DNA of 64,000 nt from JAGQVA01 sp041391725 (GCA_041391725.1 JAWKNL010000025.1:1-64000); one strand, 5' to 3'. Positions 33,020 through 42,209 are shown, numbered from the stretch's first letter. Translations and numbers: made by a program. The notes: generated by a model not told the origin, from the letters alone.

Positions 33020-33205
33020 ACTATCCAGAAGTTCGATTCTCAAATATCCCAGGATGGGTTTGCACATTTTCACCGGTATTTTATCGCTACGAATAGCTGG
33101 ACAACTAACTGGGAAAGGTATATCTCTTTCGGTTTGGGGCTTGGTTTTAGGGTAGGGCAAATTCCGGTGGGGAGGCGGGAGAAAAGGGGTTCCTTAAAGG
33201 AATAA
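33020..33205 (+). pseudogene. Remnant of a beta-barrel protein C-terminus
   Basis: An open frame after a stop at 33017 reads FDSQISQDGFAHFHRYF, then NWERYISFGLGLGFRVG: a typical last strand of a Bacteroidota outer-membrane barrel. There is no start codon or N-terminal part. It is probably the tail of a degraded paralogue of the preceding gene. Confidence 0.45.
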
Positions 33206-33222
33206 ACCGAAGCCTGGCTATC

Positions 33223-33765
33223 TCACCGTATCGTCTTCTCCGGATATTTTGCTCCGGTATTGCGAAAGTAATCCACAACCTTTTGAATATCGGCTTCCAT
33301 GTCGGGGCCCGCGAAAAATGGCTCAGCGATGGTAACAGCTTTTTTTGCGTAGTCGAGCCCGACCATGCGAATCGGTATGTTGGCCTTACGCGCGATATGG
33401 TAAAACCCGGTTTTGAGTTCGGGGGTATAACTTCTTGTGCCTTCAGGGGCAACTGCTATGGAAAAAGCGTCGTGCTGGTTAAACAACTCAACCACAGCAT
33501 CCACAAGGTTCTGGTGTGCGCTCCGATCTACAGGATAGCCGCCTACCGCTCTGAAAAACCCGCCAAAAGGTCCGCGAAACAACTCTGCCTTGCCGAGGTA
33601 TTTGGTGGGTAAGCGAAGAATTGTTTTGGTGGCGAGCCCAAACACAAAATCCCAACTACTGGTGTGCGGGCCTACGACCATGATGTATTTTTTCTCAGGA
33701 GGGGCCTGGCCTTCAATTTTCCACCCCGAAAAAAACATCAGTAACTTTGAAAGTAAAAGTAGCAT
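33223..33765 (-). CDS. plsC: 1-acyl-sn-glycerol-3-phosphate acyltransferase-like protein
   Basis: 180 aa, shorter than full PlsC (about 240) but with the core motifs of the acyltransferase family: the HX4D motif (GPHTSSWDF) near residue 35 and the acyl-acceptor motif PEGTR (about 107-111). A short hydrophobic N-terminus (LLLLSKLLMFFSG) can anchor it to the inner membrane. It would transfer an acyl chain to lysophosphatidic acid or a related lipid. Several Bacteroidota have such short variants; substrate is uncertain. A hairpin with an 8-bp stem (33768-33789) lies 2 nt upstream of the start codon and could affect translation. Confidence 0.8.
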   Translation of the reverse strand: MLLLLSKLLMFFSGWKIEGQAPPEKKYIMVVGPHTSSWDFVFGLATKTILRLPTKYLGKAELFRGPFGGFFRAVGGYPVDRSAHQNLVDAVVELFNQHDAFSIAVAPEGTRSYTPELKTGFYHIARKANIPIRMVGLDYAKKAVTIAEPFFAGPDMEADIQKVVDYFRNTGAKYPEKTIR

Positions 33766-33767
33766 GT

Positions 33768-33789
33768 CCTGTATTGTTGTTAATACAGG
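33768..33789 (-). promoter_or_regulatory. Hairpin abutting the plsC-like start codon
   Basis: A perfect 8-bp stem (CCTGTATT / AATACAGG) with a 6-nt loop, ending 2 nt before the ATG of the acyltransferase gene. It could be a translation-control element or an attenuator; it lacks a T-run. Confidence 0.4.
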
Positions 33790-33820
33790 CTTAATATAAG
33801 ATTCTTTTTGATAATCGCGA

Positions 33821-35650
33821 TTAAACCAGAAACGGACTCATCGCCTTAAAGAGTTTTTTGGGATGGATAGGTTTGGTGAGAAAATCGCTAAATCCGGCAG
33901 AAAGGCCTTTTTCCATTTCTCCTGCCATGGCAAAAGCGGTCTGTGCAATGACCGGGAGGTCAGTTTTTTTTTGCCTGATTTCTTTCAGGGCCTGATACCC
34001 GTCTTTTTCCGGCATCTGAATATCCATCAGCACGAGGTCGATGTCTTCGAAAAACTCGCATATGTCCACGGCTTCCCGCCCGGTCTGGCAGTGGATAATT
34101 TTAGCATTGGTTTTTCTCAGCATTCGCGAAAGCACCTGAAAACTGGTATCGTCGTCTTCGGCAATCAATATGGTTTTTTCTCCCCAGTTGAGGTGGGAAA
34201 TTTTGGATGGCCCGGCTTCTTCTTCCAGGACTTCACCGGCCAATGCAAATGGCAGGGTAAATGAGAATTTCGTTCCTTTTCCGGGTGTAGATTCAAACCA
34301 GATTCGCCCTCCCATCATTTCCACCAGGCTCTTGCATATCGCAAGTCCGAGCCCGGTACCTTCGTTGAGCCGGGTGGCGTGTTCTATTTTTCTGAAACGG
34401 TCAAATATATAGGATTGCCCCTCAAAAGGAATCCCTGCACCTGTATCTGAGACAAAAAACTCAAGCGTGCGGAAGTCCCGGAATGTATATCCCATTTCTA
34501 TTGTTCCTCTTTCCGTAAACTTAATGGCATTGGACAAAAGATTTATCAATACCTGCTGAAGCCTGAAGCTGTCAGTGATAATGGAGAGTTTGTCGTCCAA
34601 AATGGCGGGTGTCAGCAAAATTTCCACTTCGGGAGATTTTCGGGTGCTGAGCGAAAACGCTGCATGAAGTTCTCTGAGCATATCATTGAGCCGGCAGATG
34701 GTAGGTCGAATGGTCAGCTCGCCTGCTTCAATTTTGGATATATCTATAATATCATCAATAAGATGCAAAAGCTGATTGCCACTGTTTTGTATATGCCGGA
34801 GGTATTCTTTGTGTTCATTTTCTTCTACATTTCCTTCCTGCAACAGGTGGGAGAAGCCCAGAATAGCATTCATCGGCGTACGGATATCATGCGACATATT
34901 GGAAAGGAAGGCAGATTTGAGCCTGTCGGCTTTTTCGGCTTTTTCTTTGGCTTTGAGGAGTTTTTCCTGCCCGGCTTTCAGGGCAGCTTTTGCTGTTTTT
35001 TCCTTTTGCAGGCTGGTTTCCAATCCTTCTACCAGCAGCGCAAGGGGTACGGCTACGATGAAGTTGAGGGTGATGAAGTTTATTGCTACAACGGCCCAGA
35101 CGCTGGCAGTGTACTTGCCGAGCAACACCTCAAAAGGAATTCCTACAATCAGACAGCCCCAGATCATAAAAACAGTAAACAAATTGATGACGAGGCTGTA
35201 TATCGCATTTTTTATCCCCAACAGAACCCCTGACAATACCGGAAAAGCAAACAGGTAAATCAGGCCGGCACCAAATGGTCCCAGAAAAATAAGCAGAAAT
35301 ACCCCGAGCAGATAAAATATGGAAATCAGAGTCCAGACTCTCGTTTGAAAGGATAGATTTGGCAGAAAAAATACAGAAAGAATGCTACAATAAACGAGTA
35401 AATCCATCAAGGCCACTGCCGGGACTTTATGCACAAAAGACAATATAATGCTGGGAATAAGTGCCAGAAACCCAAGAACAATCGCAACAACCGTGAGTGA
35501 GAAAAATATCCTGGTCCGATAGGAAGGTATATCGCTGTGTTTCCATAATATAGGCGAAACCCGCTTTCGAGTAGCAAAATCAAGGAGATTGCTGCATAAA
35601 GCCAGGATCTTATCTACCCAGTCAGAAGATGTAAGGAGTTTCTGTTTCAT
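33821..35650 (-). CDS. Membrane hybrid histidine kinase
   Basis: 609 aa. The N-terminal ~210 residues hold five or six membrane helices (for example LTVVAIVLGFLALIPSIILSF), a 7TM-like sensor seen in many Bacteroidota kinases. A short coiled coil follows, then HisKA (MSHDIRTPMNAILG, His near 255), a GHKL ATPase (NLLSNAIKF, SDTGAGIPF, NEGTGLGLAICKSL) and a C-terminal receiver (IAEDDDTSF, Asp in LMDIQMPEKDG, Lys in TKPI). No output domain is present, so phosphate probably passes to another regulator via an Hpt protein not seen here. It stands alone, 55 bp upstream of the plsC-like gene on the same strand; the two could be co-transcribed. Confidence 0.92.
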   Translation of the reverse strand: MKQKLLTSSDWVDKILALCSNLLDFATRKRVSPILWKHSDIPSYRTRIFFSLTVVAIVLGFLALIPSIILSFVHKVPAVALMDLLVYCSILSVFFLPNLSFQTRVWTLISIFYLLGVFLLIFLGPFGAGLIYLFAFPVLSGVLLGIKNAIYSLVINLFTVFMIWGCLIVGIPFEVLLGKYTASVWAVVAINFITLNFIVAVPLALLVEGLETSLQKEKTAKAALKAGQEKLLKAKEKAEKADRLKSAFLSNMSHDIRTPMNAILGFSHLLQEGNVEENEHKEYLRHIQNSGNQLLHLIDDIIDISKIEAGELTIRPTICRLNDMLRELHAAFSLSTRKSPEVEILLTPAILDDKLSIITDSFRLQQVLINLLSNAIKFTERGTIEMGYTFRDFRTLEFFVSDTGAGIPFEGQSYIFDRFRKIEHATRLNEGTGLGLAICKSLVEMMGGRIWFESTPGKGTKFSFTLPFALAGEVLEEEAGPSKISHLNWGEKTILIAEDDDTSFQVLSRMLRKTNAKIIHCQTGREAVDICEFFEDIDLVLMDIQMPEKDGYQALKEIRQKKTDLPVIAQTAFAMAGEMEKGLSAGFSDFLTKPIHPKKLFKAMSPFLV

Positions 35651-35742
35651 GACATGGTAATATTACCCCATATTTCCCTTGAAAAGGATTCAAATTCTCA
35701 TGAATTATTGCACCCGGCTAAATGCATGTGAGTTTTTAAACA

Positions 35743-35750
35743 CAAAAGTA
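35743..35750 (-). promoter_or_regulatory. Putative -7 box TACTTTTG upstream of the hybrid kinase
   Basis: Matches TAnnTTTG on the minus strand about 93 bp before the kinase ATG. No -33 element recognised. Confidence 0.25.
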
Positions 35751-35846
35751 TTGGCCAGTTGGAAGGTTTATGCGGTGGAAAAAACGATAAATATTCGTAT
35801 TTCTTACCTCCGGGTACGGTGATTATGGAATAAAAAAGGAAAAATT

Positions 35847-36953
35847 CTAAAACAAAAAGCCCAGAGAAAACTCTGCAAAATCGGCCTCGCCACTGTGTGC
35901 GTGTACATACACTCCGGCAAAAGGCTGAAAGCGGCTATTCTCCTGCTGGTCGTACAGGTACCATCTTGTGCCAAAGCGGGTGTAAAGCAGATAATTCATC
36001 TGATAGGGTTTTTTGACATAAGGGCCAAAATGGGCAACAATGGCCCAATGTCCCATCAAAAACTCGCCGCCACTATACACAATCAGGCCGGTAGCCGCCT
36101 TACCGGGATTTTCGAAAGGTATGTCCTGATTGAGAATAAAAGCGTAAAGACTTTCGACAAAAAAATATTTTACGCCGGCCGCAAGTCTGATTTTGTGATT
36201 GCGGATAGTATGGATAGCAACTTCGCCAGAATAAACGGGGTAAAGTGGCCCACCGGGGGATTTCTGTGAATTTATCCCGTATCCAAAAGCGACAGACAGA
36301 TGCAGTTTTCCAAATCCGGGAGCCGGAATCTGCCGGTTTTCGATGACATGGTCGTATGTTTTTTTGATTTGAAAACCAGCGCCAAGAGAAACGGAGGGAA
36401 TATTTATGCCCAGATTGGGGACTTTGGTGCGTGCGTTCGAAAAATGCGAATAAGCTGTCCCGAGGGTAATTTGCCAGTAATCGGAAACCTGCCAGCGGGA
36501 TTCCAGTTGAAAGCGTACAAAATTGTTGACGGGCGAACCTATTACATTATTTTCGGGATTTGCGGTTCGGTTCCAGGGGCGGGTGATGATACCGAGAGAA
36601 TAATCGTAGTTGAAGCGAAGCTGAAAAGCGCGGCGCTGTGCAATGGGAAAAGAAAGGGTAGGGGAGAGCGAAAAAGCGTAACCGAAAACCTCAGGATTTC
36701 CGGGGAAAAAAAACACAAAACGAAATCCCGTCTCCGGAAAACCATACAGGCCGTGCCAGATTTTTTTTCCGGAAGTCCGGGCAGAGAATCCGGCTTCAAA
36801 CGCGCTGGCATTGCGGTAAATTTCGGGCCAGTCGGTTTTGATTTTGAGCATGCGACCGTAGTGGCCGGAAGCGTAGAGATAAGTCTGGGCTCCGGCGGGG
36901 AGACAAAAAGCGGTAAGCAGGAAGAGTAACCCTATAGTTTTCAGCGAGTTCAT
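35847..36953 (-). CDS. Acyloxyacyl hydrolase / PagL-like lipid A deacylase
   Basis: 368 aa from the ATG at 36953, which overlaps the peroxiredoxin stop (ATGA); a GTG three codons upstream is unlikely. Signal peptide 1-23 (LLFLLTAFCLPAGAQ). The mature protein looks like an outer-membrane beta barrel. The AYSHFSNA motif (H170, S172) matches the His-x-Ser active site of lipid A 3-O-deacylases (PagL) and the following PNLGIN pattern also fits. PagL removes an ester-linked acyl chain from lipid A in the outer leaflet. The protein is about twice the length of classical PagL (~150-180 aa); the extra C-terminal half, also barrel-like, is typical of Bacteroidota members. Translationally coupled to the peroxiredoxin gene. 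Confidence 0.75.
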   Translation of the reverse strand: MNSLKTIGLLFLLTAFCLPAGAQTYLYASGHYGRMLKIKTDWPEIYRNASAFEAGFSARTSGKKIWHGLYGFPETGFRFVFFFPGNPEVFGYAFSLSPTLSFPIAQRRAFQLRFNYDYSLGIITRPWNRTANPENNVIGSPVNNFVRFQLESRWQVSDYWQITLGTAYSHFSNARTKVPNLGINIPSVSLGAGFQIKKTYDHVIENRQIPAPGFGKLHLSVAFGYGINSQKSPGGPLYPVYSGEVAIHTIRNHKIRLAAGVKYFFVESLYAFILNQDIPFENPGKAATGLIVYSGGEFLMGHWAIVAHFGPYVKKPYQMNYLLYTRFGTRWYLYDQQENSRFQPFAGVYVHAHSGEADFAEFSLGFLF

Positions 36954-37426
36954 TCTGTCCACACTTCCTCCAAACCTTTGAGAATTTCAAGTGCTTCTGA
37001 AATATGACTGTTGATCTGGTATTGGGAGGAAAAATGGTGGCGGACGATTCCTTTTTTGTCGATAACAAATGTCTCTCTGCCAGGTATAAATCCGAAAAGA
37101 GTAGCAGAAACTCCGTAGGTTTTCCTCAAATAATTATCGGGATCGCTGAGAAGCTGAAAAGGGAGTCGCCGGTTGAGGGCAAATAATTTGTGGGAAGAAA
37201 CCGAATCGGCACTTACCCCAATAACCTCGGCACCAAAAGAAACAAAATCCTCATAAGTATCTCTGAACCCGCACGCTTCTTTGGTGCAACCGGCGGTTTC
37301 ATCTTTGGGATAAAAATAAAGAACCACATTTTTTTTACCCTTGAAATCGGAAAGCCGGATCATCTGTCCGTTCTGGTTTCTCAGTTCAAATTCGGGTGCA
37401 GGTGACCCTACCTTTACATGTGACAT
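36950..37426 (-). CDS. bcp: Thioredoxin-dependent peroxiredoxin (Bcp/PrxQ type)
   Basis: 158 aa starting at the ATG at 37426, with AAGGA about 10 nt upstream; the TTG two codons earlier is less likely. Thioredoxin fold with the atypical 2-Cys motif GCTKEAC: peroxidatic C47 and resolving C52, five residues apart as in the PrxQ/BCP class. It reduces H2O2 and organic peroxides in the cytoplasm using thioredoxin. First gene of a two-gene operon with the PagL-like gene, which overlaps its stop codon by 4 nt. Confidence 0.93.
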   Translation of the reverse strand: MSHVKVGSPAPEFELRNQNGQMIRLSDFKGKKNVVLYFYPKDETAGCTKEACGFRDTYEDFVSFGAEVIGVSADSVSSHKLFALNRRLPFQLLSDPDNYLRKTYGVSATLFGFIPGRETFVIDKKGIVRHHFSSQYQINSHISEALEILKGLEEVWTE

Positions 37427-37464
37427 AGACAATATTCCTTTCGATGAATCGTAAAAGTAGGAGG

Positions 37465-37472
37465 CAAAATTA
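37465..37472 (-). promoter_or_regulatory. Putative -7 box TAATTTTG for bcp
   Basis: Exact TAnnTTTG on the minus strand, about 39 bp before the bcp ATG; no clear -33 element. Confidence 0.35.
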
Positions 37473-37543
37473 CAAGATATTTTGGCTTTTCACTAAATTG
37501 GATCCTCGAAATGCAGGACGCAAACCTTAACCCAATCTTCAAC

Positions 37544-38341
37544 ATGAAAGTATTCAGACTCATTCTTATCGTTTTGGGATTTTCCCTTTCTTTTCAATCT
37601 TCTGCACTGGCGCAGGCAGGTTGTGATCCCGATACCAGTCTTAAAACCGTAGGTCTCTATCCCGACACGCTTCACACTGCTTATGTTGGCGTTGCTTACA
37701 GTGATACGCTTCAGGCCGTACTTCCGACCGATACAGCCATCGGACCGCTGGTTTTTTCCTTCTGTCGTTATAAGATTGTCGGCACAAATCCCGTACTGGA
37801 TTCCCTCGGACTGAGCTTTGATTGCGATCAGCCAGGTTGTGATTATGCTGTGGATCATGCCAGTGGTGCCAGCCTCAACTGGGGATGCCTCGTAATCTCA
37901 GGCACACCTACCAAAGCCAATGATAGTCTTTTTGTATTGGTTCAGGCTGACCTGGGAACTTATATTCCTGCACAGGATACCTGTGTCACTTCTTCCTCTC
38001 TGACGCTTCCTTTCTCTTTCGAATTCCGGATTCTGGATACGACAAGCACCTCCATTTTCCGGGATCTGGATCAGCGCGCCCTTCAGATGAAACTTTATCC
38101 CAATCCCACTTCCGAAATGAGCCATCTGGAATTTGACATGCCGCTGGGAGGCGAAGTGGAAATTGATCTGGTAAATGCGATCGGCCAGAAAATGGAGACT
38201 GTATTTTACGGATATGCCTATTCCGGGCATCATTCATTTGATATCCCCACTTCCGGGCTTTCGCAGGGTTTGTATTTTGTGAGGATTAACCTCAACAATG
38301 GAGAAAATATTCTTGCGCGCAGACTGTCCGTCAGTCGCTAG
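37544..38341 (+). CDS. Secreted protein with T9SS type A sorting domain
   Basis: 265 aa from the ATG at 37544; an upstream in-frame ATG at 37511 would precede the signal peptide by 11 residues. Signal peptide 1-24 (VLGFSLSFQSSALAQ). The mature part (about 25-180) has six or more cysteines (CDPD, FCRYK, FDCDQPGCDY, GCLVISG, DTCVTS) that could form disulfides; the fold resembles a Bacteroidota putative Ig-like (GTPT) domain. The last ~80 residues form a T9SS sorting domain (MKLYPNPTSEMSHLEF ... SGLSQGLYFVRI ... RRLSVSR), so it should be exported by PorU/PorV-type machinery encoded 10 kb away. The gene has no visible partner; the TonB receptor 36 bp downstream may be read from the same transcript. 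Confidence 0.8.
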   Translation: MKVFRLILIVLGFSLSFQSSALAQAGCDPDTSLKTVGLYPDTLHTAYVGVAYSDTLQAVLPTDTAIGPLVFSFCRYKIVGTNPVLDSLGLSFDCDQPGCDYAVDHASGASLNWGCLVISGTPTKANDSLFVLVQADLGTYIPAQDTCVTSSSLTLPFSFEFRILDTTSTSIFRDLDQRALQMKLYPNPTSEMSHLEFDMPLGGEVEIDLVNAIGQKMETVFYGYAYSGHHSFDIPTSGLSQGLYFVRINLNNGENILARRLSVSR

Positions 38342-38377
38342 TTTTTTGTAATTTCCATACACTCCCATCCACATGTT

Positions 38378-40795
38378 ATGACCAGTTTCCCCCGAACGAT
38401 TCTGTCTTATATTTCCCTTACTGCGATCTATTCGCTGATTACAGTGCTGGGATACTCCCAAAATTCGCGGATCACGGTATCCGGAAAAGTTACGGATTTT
38501 ACTTCCGGCGATCCGCTGGTAGGTGCCACCATTTCTGTCCCCGATCTCGGTGTCGGCACCTATGCCGACGAAGACGGGAAATATACGCTGGAAATCCCCG
38601 CGGGAAACCGGTCTGCTGTGGAAGTTTCTTACTCTTTTACGGGTTATTCTGCCCAGAAAATCAATATTACTACTGAGTTACCGCAAAACCTCCGCGATGT
38701 GGCGCTCCGCTCGGAAGACTATTCTACTGAGGAGGTCGTGATCACCGCAACCAAAGGTTTTGCCCAGTCTCAGTCTGATGTAACCGTTTCAATCGAAGTC
38801 GTCAAACCGCTGGCTATCAACCTTCAGGCTACGCCTTCCATTGATAAGACTTTGTCTCAGATTCCCGGCGTGGACAATCAGGACGGTCAGATCAATATTC
38901 GCGGAAGTTCGGGTTACGCCTACGGTGTGGGCAGCCGGGTAATGGTGACACTCGACGGGCTGCCACTTCTTACCGGTGACGCCGGTACAGCCAATCTCGA
39001 CCTGATTCCTGTTGACAATATCTCCCAGGTGGAGGTAATGAAAGGCGCCAGTTCGGTTCTTTATGGTTCCTCTGCGCTCGGTGGCGTGATCAACATCGTC
39101 ACCGCCGACCCGGAGGAAAAACCCAAAACCTCCGTCCGCCTGAGACTGGGCATGTATGGCCCTCCGGCCAACCGTGCCATAGACTGGGACGGCGACAAAA
39201 ACGCATGGTCTGCGTCCACCCATATTTTTCACAGCCGGAAAATCGGGATCATGGACTTCACCCTTCAGAGCAATTTTATCAAAGAAACCGGCTACCGGAA
39301 AGGAACAGATGCAGAAGAGTACCGCAACCTCATTATGCTGAAGTTTAAACCGAAAAATGTGCCGGGACTCACTTTTGGCCTGAATGCAAGTGTGAGCATA
39401 GATTCCAGCGGGAGTATCCTTTACTGGAAAGGCTATTACCCCGATACCACTGTCAACGGTACAGAAAGGATCGTATCGGGTGGCGCACTTACCCCCACAG
39501 ACGCCAATGGCGGATACCGAAAACAGCTTTCCACCGTCGCAGGTATAGATCCCGTGATCAAATACCTTACACCCAATGGAAAAAGCCTTTTCTGGTACAG
39601 AGGAAGATACCTCAGCAACCGCAACCAGAACAATACCAATCAGTCCACCAACAATTCGATCATTTACAACGATTTTTTATATCAGACTACCTTTCTGGAT
39701 AAAATCAACTGGGTTACCGGTGCCACTTATACATACTCTTCTATAGACGGCGATAGCCTGTATGGCGGTACGTATGTGTTTAATGGCGATACCATTCAGA
39801 GCACCGGTACACACAGCGGAAATACGTTGGGGGTATATACTCAGCTCGATGGGAAATTTGGCAGGCTGACTACCAGCCTGGGTTTCCGTTATGAAACGGT
39901 TCAGATTGATGGCGCAGCGCGCGAATCGCGGCCTGTAGCCCGGGCCGGTTTAAATCTTAGACTCTGGCCGGGGATGAATATCCGCACTTCCTTTGGGCAG
40001 GCATTCCGGGTTCCTTCGGTAGCTGAGCGGTTTGCCAATACAACCGGCGGCGGAATTGTCGTAGAACCCAACCCCAATATCCAGTCAGAATATGGATACA
40101 GTGCCGAAGTAGGATTGCGGCAGGGGTTTCTGGCAGACAGACCATCATTTGTGCTGAAAGGGTATCTCGACCTTGCGGGATTTTTGATGAATTATGAGGA
40201 TATGGTTGAATTCGGGATTACCAAACGCCAGATTTTTCCGGTTCAGGATATACGTTTTTCATCCATAAATGTAGCCAATGCCCGTATTTCCGGAATTGAG
40301 CTTACCAGTATGGTTTCAGCCAACTGGAAAAACTGGTTTGTCAACTTCAGCGGCGGCGTGGTATATCTCGACCCCAAAGACCTGAATGCTGTTCCGGCGG
40401 AGCGGCAACTCGATCTGGTGAATGTGCCTTCGGACATTATAAACCCCGACAAAGTAGATCAGCCACCCTTTTTAAAATACCGCAGCCGGTGGACCGTCAG
40501 AGGAAGCCTTTCCGGAGGGTATAAGATATTCAGCGTAACGGCAAACGTCAGGTATAAGAGTTTTGTCGAAAATATTGACCAGTACCTGTATATCGTCATT
40601 GAAGACCTCAACGATTTCAGAGAAAAATATCCCACCGGAGATTTGGTCACAGACCTGATTGTGTCTGCTGATGTGACCAAAAACAGCAAGCTCTCCCTTA
40701 CCGTTGACAATATTACCAACCGGGAGTATCTGATTATACCGGGGTTTCTGGCTCCGCAGCGTAAATTTACCTTACAGTATATGATCCGATTCTGA
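38378..40795 (+). CDS. TonB-dependent receptor
   Basis: 805 aa. After a signal segment (about 1-28) comes a carboxypeptidase-regulatory-like domain (about 32-115; VSGKVTDFTSGDPLVGATISV), the plug domain (about 120-235; TLSQIPGVDNQDGQINIRGSSG, VEVMKGASSVLYGSSALGGV) and a 22-stranded barrel ending in a terminal Phe (LQYMIRF). Without a SusD-like partner next door, the substrate is more likely a siderophore, vitamin or metal chelate than a glycan, but it cannot be read from sequence. The GNAT gene follows after 3 nt, so both may share a transcript. Confidence 0.93.
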   Translation: MTSFPRTILSYISLTAIYSLITVLGYSQNSRITVSGKVTDFTSGDPLVGATISVPDLGVGTYADEDGKYTLEIPAGNRSAVEVSYSFTGYSAQKINITTELPQNLRDVALRSEDYSTEEVVITATKGFAQSQSDVTVSIEVVKPLAINLQATPSIDKTLSQIPGVDNQDGQINIRGSSGYAYGVGSRVMVTLDGLPLLTGDAGTANLDLIPVDNISQVEVMKGASSVLYGSSALGGVINIVTADPEEKPKTSVRLRLGMYGPPANRAIDWDGDKNAWSASTHIFHSRKIGIMDFTLQSNFIKETGYRKGTDAEEYRNLIMLKFKPKNVPGLTFGLNASVSIDSSGSILYWKGYYPDTTVNGTERIVSGGALTPTDANGGYRKQLSTVAGIDPVIKYLTPNGKSLFWYRGRYLSNRNQNNTNQSTNNSIIYNDFLYQTTFLDKINWVTGATYTYSSIDGDSLYGGTYVFNGDTIQSTGTHSGNTLGVYTQLDGKFGRLTTSLGFRYETVQIDGAARESRPVARAGLNLRLWPGMNIRTSFGQAFRVPSVAERFANTTGGGIVVEPNPNIQSEYGYSAEVGLRQGFLADRPSFVLKGYLDLAGFLMNYEDMVEFGITKRQIFPVQDIRFSSINVANARISGIELTSMVSANWKNWFVNFSGGVVYLDPKDLNAVPAERQLDLVNVPSDIINPDKVDQPPFLKYRSRWTVRGSLSGGYKIFSVTANVRYKSFVENIDQYLYIVIEDLNDFREKYPTGDLVTDLIVSADVTKNSKLSLTVDNITNREYLIIPGFLAPQRKFTLQYMIRF

Positions 40796-40798
40796 AAT

Positions 40799-41236
40799 AT
40801 GGCCTCAGCTACGATTATTTCCCTCGACAGATACAACTGGGAACTTTGTCTGGATATTCAGATGGAGCCAGAGCAGGAGCAGTTTATCCCTTCGGTCTTG
40901 TATTCACTGGCTCAGGCAAACTTTGAAGACCTTCACCCTTATGGTATATTATATGGAGACCGGATGGTGGGTTTTCTAATGTACGGTATTTTTGGGGGAA
41001 TATGCTGGATCAACCGTGTGATTGTGGATCGCGAATATCAGGGACAGGGCATTGGTAAAAGTGCAGTAAAGGAGCTGATCTACATGCTGAAAGGCAAAAT
41101 CACCTGCCGGGAAATCAGAACCAGCTATGCAGCCGAAAACTTTGTTGCAGATCAGTTTTTCAGAGGAATTGGGTTTGTGCCGTTAAATGAAGAGATGGAA
41201 CACGAAGTGGTCGCGCGGTACGAAGGTAAATTTTAG
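40799..41236 (+). CDS. GNAT N-acetyltransferase, polyamine-acetyltransferase-like
   Basis: 145 aa. GNAT fold with motif A QGQGIGKSAVKEL for acetyl-CoA binding (about residues 81-93). The order SLAQANFEDLHPYGI ... MVGFLMYG resembles BltD/SpeG-type spermidine acetyltransferases, so a polyamine substrate is plausible but unproven. It starts 3 nt after the TonB receptor stop. Its TAG stop overlaps the stop of the convergent panC gene (41233-41236). Confidence 0.85.
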   Translation: MASATIISLDRYNWELCLDIQMEPEQEQFIPSVLYSLAQANFEDLHPYGILYGDRMVGFLMYGIFGGICWINRVIVDREYQGQGIGKSAVKELIYMLKGKITCREIRTSYAAENFVADQFFRGIGFVPLNEEMEHEVVARYEGKF

Positions 41237-42078
41237 CCGAAAAGGGGCATATTATCTATCAGCCGGGTTTTGCCGAGAAATGCAGCGACAAACAGGTGCG
41301 GGTTTTCTTCCGGCGAAAGGGCAGAGACCTCCTGAAGGTTGGTATCGTTTAGCACTTCAAAATAATCGGGCCGCACGAGCGGAAACTGATTCATCTGCCT
41401 TTCTGCAAAAGCCCTGATTTCACTTACATCCCTGAAAGAAGCGACGTTTTCCTTTATATGACGCATGGTCTGGTAGAGAAAAAGCGCCTGTGTCCGCTCT
41501 TCGGGAGATAGATAGATATTGCGCGAACTTAGGGCGAGGCCGTCATTTTCCCTGATGATTTCACATGGGACGACATTCAGCGGGAAATGCAATTCTTTCA
41601 CCATTTGCCGGATGATCAGGCACTGCTGATAGTCTTTTAACCCAAAATAAGCATGGTGAGGACGGGTAATATGAAACAAAATGGAGACTACCTGAACGAC
41701 ACCATTCATATGGCCGGGCCGGCTGGCACCGCAAAGTTTTTTATCGAGATCTCTGATTTGGAAATAAATCTGCGTATCAGAAGGGTAAACCTCACTTCTT
41801 TGAGGGGCGAGGACAATATCGGCGCCCATTCGCTCAAGCAGTTCACAATCCTTTTCCAGTGTGCGGGGGTATTTCTCAAAATCCTCATTGGGACCAAACT
41901 GGGTGGGGTTGACAAAAACAGTGACAATGGTAATATCATTTTGGGCAACGGATTGCCTGACCAGGCTGGCATGGCCTTCGTGGAGTGCCCCCATAGTGGG
42001 TACAAGGCCGATTTTTGCATCAGACCTCAGATTTTCTCTGAACTTTCGGAATGAAAGAAGGTCTTGAAATACCTCCAT
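41233..42078 (-). CDS. panC: Pantothenate synthetase
   Basis: 281 aa, the usual family length. The HIGH-like motif is MGALHEGHASLV (about residues 28-39), and motifs FVNPTQFGPNEDF, GLKDYQQ and LALSSRNIYL follow as in PanC. It condenses pantoate and beta-alanine with ATP to make pantothenate for coenzyme A, in the cytoplasm. Single gene; the stop overlaps the convergent GNAT gene by 4 nt and the start lies back to back with the glycogen synthase promoter region. Confidence 0.97.
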   Translation of the reverse strand: MEVFQDLLSFRKFRENLRSDAKIGLVPTMGALHEGHASLVRQSVAQNDITIVTVFVNPTQFGPNEDFEKYPRTLEKDCELLERMGADIVLAPQRSEVYPSDTQIYFQIRDLDKKLCGASRPGHMNGVVQVVSILFHITRPHHAYFGLKDYQQCLIIRQMVKELHFPLNVVPCEIIRENDGLALSSRNIYLSPEERTQALFLYQTMRHIKENVASFRDVSEIRAFAERQMNQFPLVRPDYFEVLNDTNLQEVSALSPEENPHLFVAAFLGKTRLIDNMPLFG

Positions 42079-42125
42079 AATACTATATGTACAGGATAGG
42101 GCGGGTCAATATAAGCAAACCCAGA

Positions 42126-42156
42126 TTGTTAATACAAATTATTTTTTGTATTTTTG
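42126..42156 (+). promoter_or_regulatory. Promoter for the glycogen synthase-like gene
   Basis: TTG (42126-42128), 20-bp spacer, then TATTTTTG (42149-42156): a full Bacteroidota -33/-7 pair. It would start transcription near 42163, about 47 nt before the ATG at 42210. Confidence 0.6.
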
Positions 42157-42209
42157 TCCCAGATTTCTGCAACCTAGCATTATTGGCTGCGCATGTTCAA
42201 CGCACTAAC

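Noticed and set aside
42087..42209. N-terminal extension of the glycogen synthase-like protein
   Set aside because: The interval holds a full promoter (TTG-20-TATTTTTG) and the extension does not look like protein.
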